Below, one piece after another: positions 57,820 through 64,000 of a stretch of DNA of 64,000 nucleotides (positions are counted from its first letter, which is position 1; each line of letters opens with the position of its first letter). Made by a program: the position numbers and the translations under genes. Below the pieces are notes generated by a model, which made no database searches, was not told where the DNA came from, and saw only the letters and a program-made list of their open reading frames with translations. This DNA comes from Stenogyne calaminthoides (lineage: Eukaryota; Streptophyta; Magnoliopsida; Lamiales; Lamiaceae): the NCBI GenBank assembly GCA_037126765.1, contig JBBCBC010000016.1, forward strand, positions 17,782,728 to 17,846,727. The letters are read 5' to 3'.

Positions 57820-59220
57820 CTATCTCCATGAGTCAGGGATTAGTTCTTTTAACATTCTATCTCGATTCTTTTTCGATATAATGTTTTTTTTTATCGCCAT
57901 CCAATGTTCTTTTTCCGGGTTACTTTGATAACTTGTCACCATGCCAACGACAAAGCAGATATCCGGTCTCGTACACAACATTGCATACATAAGGCTTCCG
58001 ACAGCTGAAGCATATGGAATGCCTCTCATGTCATCTATCTCCTTTCGTGTCTTAGGGCACATTTTCTTGGATAGATGGATTCCATGTCTGAAAGGTACGA
58101 AGCCTTTCTTGGAATCCTGCACGCTGAATCGTTTCAAGTCAGTGTCTATGTATGAAGCTTGCGATAAGCCTATCATCCTTTTCTTGCGATCTCGAGTGAT
58201 CTTGATCCCAAGGATGTGTGCGGCTTCCCCTAAGTCCTTCATATCAAACTGTTTTGAAAGCCATGCCCTTACGTCTGATAACACATTTACATCGTTCCCG
58301 ATGATCAGAATGTCATCTACGTATAGTACTAAGAATACCAATGCAGTTCTGACACGCTTTTTGTACACACAACATTCGAACTCATTTTGATGAAACCCAT
58401 AAGACTTTATAACATGATCAAAACATTGGTTCCAAGCTCTGGATGTCTGTTTGAGTCCGTAAATGGACTTCATGAGCTTACAAACAAGGTGTTCTTGGCC
58501 TTTTTCAATGAAGCCTTGGGGTTGTTGCATATAGATCTCTTCATCAAGACTTCCGTTAAGGAAAGCTGTCTTGACATCCATTTGCCAGATTTCAAAGTCG
58601 AGATGCGCAGCAATCGATAAGAGAATTCAGATGGACTTGAGCATGGCTACGGGCGAAAAAGTTTCCTCATAGTCGATCCATTCTTTCTGAGTATAACCTT
58701 TCGCCACTAGCCTTGCCTTGAAGGTTTCCACCTTCCCGTCCGGTCCTCTTTTTCTCTTGTACACCCACTTGCAACCAATGGGTTTGACCCCATTAAGTGG
58801 TTCGACTAGCTCCCACACTCTGTTATGATACATAGAACCCATTTTGGCTTTCATTGTTGTTTGCCAAGAAACTGCATCCTTGTCTTGGATTGCCTCGTCA
58901 TATGTCCATGGGTCTGATTCGTCTTGTCCGGGAATCAAGTCCGAGGACTCTCCTATCCCCATGAATCTCTCGGGCTGTCTCACAACCCTTCCACTACGAC
59001 GAGGTTCCGGTTGTGTAAGTGTGTCGTTTGGTATGTCATCTTGTACAATTGGCATTGAGGTTAGCCCCCTTAGCTCATTTAAGGTAATCTCACTTTTGGG
59101 TCTTCTTTCATTCATATAGTCTTCTCCCAAAAATCTAAAGTGGGTGCTTATTACCACCTTTTGATCTTCGGGACCATAGAACATACACCCTTTTGTTCCC
59201 TCGGGGTATCCTACAAACAA
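57820..59220 (-). pseudogene. Reverse transcriptase and linker of element 3
   Basis: The frame 59220-58627 carries the end of the integrase linker (MFVGYPEGTKGCMFYGPEDQ), WELVEPLNGVKPIGCKWVYK, KARLVAKGYTQKE and YEETFSPVAMLKSI. After a break, 58581-57820 has MDVKTAFLNGSLDEEIYMQQ, KSIYGLKQTSRAWNQC, the catalytic LVLYVDDILIIGND, FDMKDLGEAAHILGIKI and YASAVGSLMYAMLCTRPDIC. RT motifs are complete, separated by a stop at about 58582-58626. Confidence 0.9.
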
Positions 59221-59395
59221 CCTTAATTATCATGTGTCTCAAACTGGGCTTGCGCCCGGTCCACAATTCTTTGGGAGTTTTGGGAACCGATTTGGATGGC
59301 ACCAAGTTCAGAATGTAGGTTGCTGTCTCTAAGGCATGACCCCAGAACGACTTGGGAAGATCCGCATAACTCATCATAGATCTAACCATTTCCAA
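59135..59395 (-). pseudogene. Integrase C-terminal part of element 3
   Basis: Continues the integrase after a frame break at about 59396-59402: MVRSMMSYADLPKSFWGHAL, ATYILNLVPSKSVPKTPKEL, WTGRKPSLRH. It overlaps the next frame at 59220. Confidence 0.85.
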
Positions 59396-59401
59396 AAGAG
59401 T

Positions 59402-61219
59402 TCAGTTTCTTCGCTCTGCAACCCCATTTTGTTGAGGGATTCCGGGTGCAGTTAGCTGGGATGCAATCCCATTATCAGACAAGTAGTTCAAAAACTCATC
59501 GCTGAGGTATTCGCCTCCACGATCGGATCGTAGAGACTTGATACGTTTTTCCCTATGATTCTCTGCTTGAGCCTTAAATTCTTTGAATTTCTCAAAGGTC
59601 TCAGATTTATGCTTCATAAGGAAAATATAACCGTACCTTGAGTAGTCATCAATAAAAGTGACGAAATACTCATAACCTCCTCTTGTTTTGGTTGACATTG
59701 GACCACATACATCTGTGTGAACGATTTCTAACACTTCTTTGGCTCTATTCCCCTTGGCTCCAAATGCCCTCTTGGTCATTTTACCCTCCAAACATGATTC
59801 GCAGGTTGGAATTGGTTCAACTTGGAGAAACTCCAGTGAACCGTCTTTCACCAACCTTTGGATCCTCTTTGGATTTATATGTCCCAATCTTAGATGCCAT
59901 AGAAGTGTCTCATTCACGTCTGATGAACGTTTTCTTTTCTCGGAAATAGTTGATGTGTTATAGGATGCATTTCGTGAGTGGTGTGCACAGTTAATTGTAT
60001 AAGGATTATTCGACAACGTTCCATGACAGATAAATTTATCAAAAAGAGAAATGGTAACAACTTTATTAAAAGTAACCGAATATCCATCAAGGTAAAGTTT
60101 AGAAACAGAAATCAAATTCTGTCTAAAATTCGGAACGTAAAGAACATCTCTTAAAATTAAAACGCTGTCTTCAAAAGACAGGTGCACTTCTCCCACTACT
60201 TCAGCTGCCACTCTCGTAGCATTACCCAGTGTGATGAGGATCTCACTCTCACTAATTTGTCGGGTCCGCTTGAACCCCTGTAAAGTGAAACAAACATGAT
60301 CAGTGGACCCCGTATCCACTACCCATAAATGGGAGGCATACGCCGCTAAGCAAGTTTCAACAACTAGTGCGTGAGAATTACCTTTCTTTCCATTCCTTTT
60401 GGGTTTGGAACAGGCTGACCTCCAATGTCCTTTTTCACCGCAATTAAAACATTTTTCTTTTGGTACTTTCTTGACACCTAACCAGCTAACTGTCTTTTTC
60501 TTACTTTTCTTAGTGATGAGTTTGCTTTGGTTCTGACCACTTTCCTTTTCTTGAGTCTTGCCTTCCATTGGCCTAGATCTTGAGAAAAGACTTTTGGTCA
60601 CCAATGCTTCGTCTTTCTTTCCTAAATGCTTCTCTATTTTCTCCAAGGCTTCTTGTAGAATGTCCATAGTAAACATGTGATCACTCATCACAAAACTACA
60701 GTAAAACGCATCGAAGCACCTTGGAAGAGTTAGCAAAAGAAATTCGATTTGGGCCTCATCACAATACTTAGTACCGAGATAAGCCAGTTTTTCAAAATGG
60801 CGCTTAATTCTGAGAACATGCTCCCTTACGGGTGTTCCCTCAGCCATCTTTAGCTTTACCACGTCGTCATTTTTAAACTGATTGATCATGCGGTCTTTTG
60901 TTAAAAACATTTCTTCAAGACTTTGCATAATTTCTGCAGCAGACTCAACACCTTCATGAATGTGTCTCAAATCATCAGACAGTGAAGTCAAGATTACACG
61001 TTTCATGGGTTCATTGGCCTGCTCCCAAATATTATACAAGTGTCTTTCCGCATTATCTGATTCATCAGTAGGCTTACGGGGCTTGGGTACATCAAGAACC
61101 CAATGATGTTCTTGTGCAGGTAGGACAAAACTCATATTTCGTTTCCAAACATTATAGTTGTCACCAGTTAATTGGTGTTCTTTGAGTGTATATAACAGTG
61201 GATTAAAAGGTTGCGACAT
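59402..61219 (-). pseudogene. Gag-protease-integrase ORF of element 3
   Basis: A 605-residue open frame starting MSQPFNPLLYTLKEHQLTG. UBN2-type gag fills about the first 200 residues. A knuckle CFNCGEKGHWRSAC lies near residue 260, the protease LWVVDTGSTDHVC near 300, the zinc-binding LLWHLRLGHINPKRI..CESCLEGKMTKRAF near 450-495, and the integrase core after that with Asp in VHTDVCGPM, Asp in SDRGGEYLS and Glu in PQQNGVAERRN at the very end. The longest intact retrotransposon frame here; it stops only because of a break at 59402. Confidence 0.93.
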
Positions 61220-62734
61220 GATGAACTGAAATAAATAATAATATGCATAAGCACAAATATATCACAAAATTCGATCACATGTTTCATATTAAAATCTCAA
61301 AAAAATATGAACATGCATAAGCCACATCTCAAAACAATTTAAATAAGCCACGTGGGGTGGGTCATTATTTAAACACATTCAAGCAGGTTATAAACAAGAA
61401 CAATTATAAACCTTTAATATCCAGATTAATAGTTGGCTCCCACTTGACCAATATAAAATTGACAGGGACTTCGGGGAAGTATATGCATATCAATTTTATA
61501 CCTAAGTAATAATCATGATTAAATACATAATTATTATTTCGCTTTGAACGAGCCTCATGGGGAGGGTCATCGTCGCCACTAGTAATAATCCACAATCATC
61601 CATTTGGAATTCATTCATGTGAAAGCTAACTATTGACCGTCCCGTGGGGGGAATTTCTCCAAAAGAATTCACAAACAAATAAATCATGGAGGTCAAAATT
61701 AATTCAATTTTATTATCCGGAATAAAATTGTCAATTAATTATTTAAACATACTTAGTAATTTTTGAAGGTGAGATTTTTCATTGGGCAACTCTCATGCAA
61801 ACACATTTAAACAAATTAAATAAAGCACAAGAAAACACAATTATAAATCAAGAAAAGCGGAAAAATAAACATATTGGGCACAAATTATCCAATTGTCATG
61901 GTTTGATTTTTCTTGGCTTGATTTTGAAGAAACACCATCTTGAATTTCTCCCACTCGATTGTCTCGAAAAGAACTTCATCTCGAAACGCCACGCCAAGTA
62001 GCTCGCAGCCAGGATGCACGCCCCATCCGCCGCCCCTTGCCGAAGTCGACTTTGGCAAATTTCCAAGACACTCGAAGAAAGTTCGCCTCAAGTTCGCGTG
62101 AAGAAATTTCGGCGTCGATGCCAGATCCACAAGATCCGCGCGCCATGAGCTTCGCCAGACCTCGCCTCGCCCCGGATCTCAAAGAATATTTCGCGTCCCT
62201 CATTGCGCCCGCCCGCCCATCCGCCTCGGCGGCTTTCACAAGATGGTCTCACATAGTCTACGTGTCTCCGCCCCCCGGCTCGCGCCAGCGTCGAGCCGAT
62301 CCCGCCGATGCCTAAGATCGCCCTGCCTCACATGGCGATGTCCGAATCATCAATCCCGCCTCCCTCACTTTATCACGTTTACGCGATGCACATCGTCTGC
62401 GTTTGTTACGATCTATCCTTTAATTCTTCATCTCGCCTCATTTCCGATCCTAAGCATAATTTATTTACAAAAAATAAATAAACCTAGATCTAGACTAGTC
62501 TATTACATTGATCAAATCAAACAAATTCTAATCTACTCGTGGATTTTCTCACGAGGCAAAACGAATTCGAACGAATCAAATTAAAAATCACAATTTATAT
62601 GCATGCATAAATAAACACATTAAATTCCATGACAATTGGATACATGCAAAACAGATCTAGCAATTCTACTATCCAATTTCAAATTTAATGAAAATGAATT
62701 AAATTACAATTTAAAATTCAGAGCTCGAAACCGA
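61220..62734 (-). other. Leader of element 3
   Basis: A 1.5-kb region between primer site and gag. Mostly AT-rich, but about 61975-62330 is strikingly GC-rich with open frames on both strands that match nothing I recognise. It is part of the element by position. Confidence 0.6.
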
Positions 62735-62747
62735 GGCTCTGATACCA
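62735..62747 (-). other. Primer binding site of element 3
   Basis: The minus strand reads TGGTATCAGAGCC two bases inside the 5' LTR; initiator-Met tRNA type. Confidence 0.9.
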
Positions 62748-62749
62748 GT

Positions 62750-62838
62750 TATTGGGGAATAAGTTGCACGGATCTATTCGGGATAAATATTTAAATACAA
62801 ATTTAATTATGATAATTATTACTAGCATGAATTAATCT
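62750..62838 (-). repeat. 5' LTR fragment of element 3
   Basis: 89 bp matching 55572-55660 with a few changes (TATTGGGG for TGTTGGGG at the tip). Interrupted at 62839. Confidence 0.9.
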
Positions 62839-64000
62839 TGTTGGGATATTTTAGTTTTGATGAATTATGCCAAAACATTATCAACCTGTATTATTGAAGC
62901 TGATTTACAGATAACAGGTTGAGGGGGAACGAGAGAACAAGTTTTGGGGAACTCACGGAATCGTAGTAGATGATCGAGATCGACGAGGAGATTTAGACCG
63001 ACGAGATCGATGAGTAAGAAGAGTTCCGTGAATCAACCCGATGAGTCGAGCAAAATCAAGAGAAGAAAAGCTAAGCCACCGATCGATCAAGATCGATGAC
63101 CGATGACCGCATCGTAAAAGAAGGTTGCGATCGTAAAAGGAAGCAGATGAGATCGATCAAGATCGACGATCGAGATCGATATGAAGATGAGCAGATGGTC
63201 AAGATCGACGTGATTGAGACCGTATGTGTTAACCTCGATATGCTAACCTAAATATGATAATCAATGAACTAATTGGATGCGATAAACCGATATGTCGACC
63301 GATGCTATATCGATCGATCATGTGAGCTGATCATATCAGGCGAGAAGAAGTCAGATATCAGAAAACCAGAAATATGCATACCAGATCAGAAGAGAAGTCA
63401 TCAGAAGAGAAGTCATCTGAAGTCATGTGCACTGAGAATCGAACGCCATCGATGATCGGGCTACTGAAAGTGCAAGTGACTGAGGGTCGATTGTTCGAAG
63501 ACAAAGAACCGAACTCGGTCAAGATGAGTGTCGTATGCTCGATCGATAAGGTCCGGCCAAGAGAAGTCACCAAGGCTCGATAGACACCGAGGCTCGAGAG
63601 ATCCCGAATGGTTCCAAGGCGAGGAATCTGAGGAATATAACCGTTGAATCAGCTGACATGGACCAATGAGAGGAAGACAACCAGCCTGGAAAAGCTGAAG
63701 AACCTACAGAGAATAGTATGGATTTGAATGTGATTCTCTCCAACGGTAACATTTAAATCCACACTATAAATACAAGTTCTTCCTTCATTATCAGGTGTGG
63801 AAGTGAAAAGCGGAAATGAGAAGATAGCAACGATGCTACAGAGCCAAAGAGAGTTAAGCTTTCCCACCCTAGAACACAAGTCTATAAATATACAAATATA
63901 TTCAAAGAGTGTTCTAGAACCCAACCTAAGCAACCCACGATGTATCTTAAGCTTAGAGAGATTTTCCCAACCTTAGCATTGAGGCTAAATCATTGTAAGG
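62839..64000 (+). mobile_element. LTR inserted in element 3, runs off the window
   Basis: Starts TGTTGGGATATTTTAG. The first ~720 bp match 33017-33760 in the nested element's interior; from about 63600 it matches the nested element's LTR (34490-34900), including TATAAATA at 63765-63772. So it is an LTR of a sister family sharing the promoter-proximal half. Many positions read CGA where the 33-kb copy reads CAGA. The far end is outside the window. Confidence 0.85.

Larger units (their letters stand above)
55572..62838 (-). mobile_element. Copia element 3, defective
   Basis: Minus-strand copia element unrelated to elements 1 and 2: 3' LTR 55572-57411, pol and gag 57480-61219, a 1.5-kb leader, primer site 62735-62747 and the first 89 bp of the 5' LTR (62750-62838). 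The 5' LTR is then interrupted by another LTR at 62839. Left flank is GATTC; the right end is outside the window. RNase H is decayed. Confidence 0.9.

Noticed and set aside
61959..62315. GC-rich frames of 87-118 residues on both strands
   Set aside because: Open only because GC-rich DNA has few stops; no recognised protein. Kept as a composition finding only.
1..64000. tRNA, rRNA or organelle-derived inserts
   Set aside because: I saw no cloverleaf, rRNA core or plastid gene sequence; tRNA-like matches are primer sites of retrotransposons only.

Overview
The window reads as nuclear DNA of a eudicot plant: AT-rich intergenic sequence, GT-AG introns, Stowaway, hAT and Mutator-type MITEs, truncated LINEs, and nested Ty1/copia elements with 5-bp target duplications and initiator-Met tRNA primer sites. 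The post-pol ORF of the large copia elements resembles transposon proteins I recall from asterids (Lamiales). That taxonomic hint is inference only.

Layout. 1-1423 is the right end of an LTR cut by the window edge. 1424-5583 is intergenic and holds a clean hAT MITE. 5584-19107 is a 13.5-kb minus-strand copia element (element 1, probably Sirevirus lineage). 19108-27596 holds one host gene, an NT-C2 (EEIG1/EHBP1-type) protein with seven coding exons, a likely 5'-UTR intron and four reading-frame lesions. 28448-29767 is a 5'-truncated LINE. 29891-49237 is a second copy of the same copia family (element 2). Its 3' LTR carries a nested non-autonomous LTR element (29934-35426), whose own 5' LTR carries a solo LTR (30140-31699). 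All three insertions keep 5-bp target duplications. 49238-55571 holds a Stowaway MITE, a two-exon host gene of unknown function (50600-51890), an inverted-repeat element and a LINE ORF1 remnant. 55572-62838 is a third, unrelated copia element (element 3), minus strand. Its 5' LTR is interrupted at 62839 by an LTR that runs off the window.

How the parts relate. Elements 1 and 2 share LTRs, gag-pol and a sense-strand ORF of about 1,100 residues between pol and the 3' LTR. That ORF has a TATA box at the same place in both copies. The nested element has no gag-pol but shares its LTR start and the whole PPT-proximal region with elements 1 and 2, so it looks like a dependent relative. Element 1 lacks 1,212 bp of gag that element 2 has, and the missing piece begins GT and ends AG at the exact borders, as if a spliced genomic RNA had been reverse transcribed.

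Caution on quality. Repeat copies differ in blocks where CAG/CTG in one copy reads as CG, CGA or CCG in the other, with matching frameshifts. The host gene has two frameshifts at A7 runs. Uncorrected long-read basecalling errors at methylated CHG sites and homopolymers would explain both. Pseudogene calls and any LTR-based dating here should be treated with that in mind.
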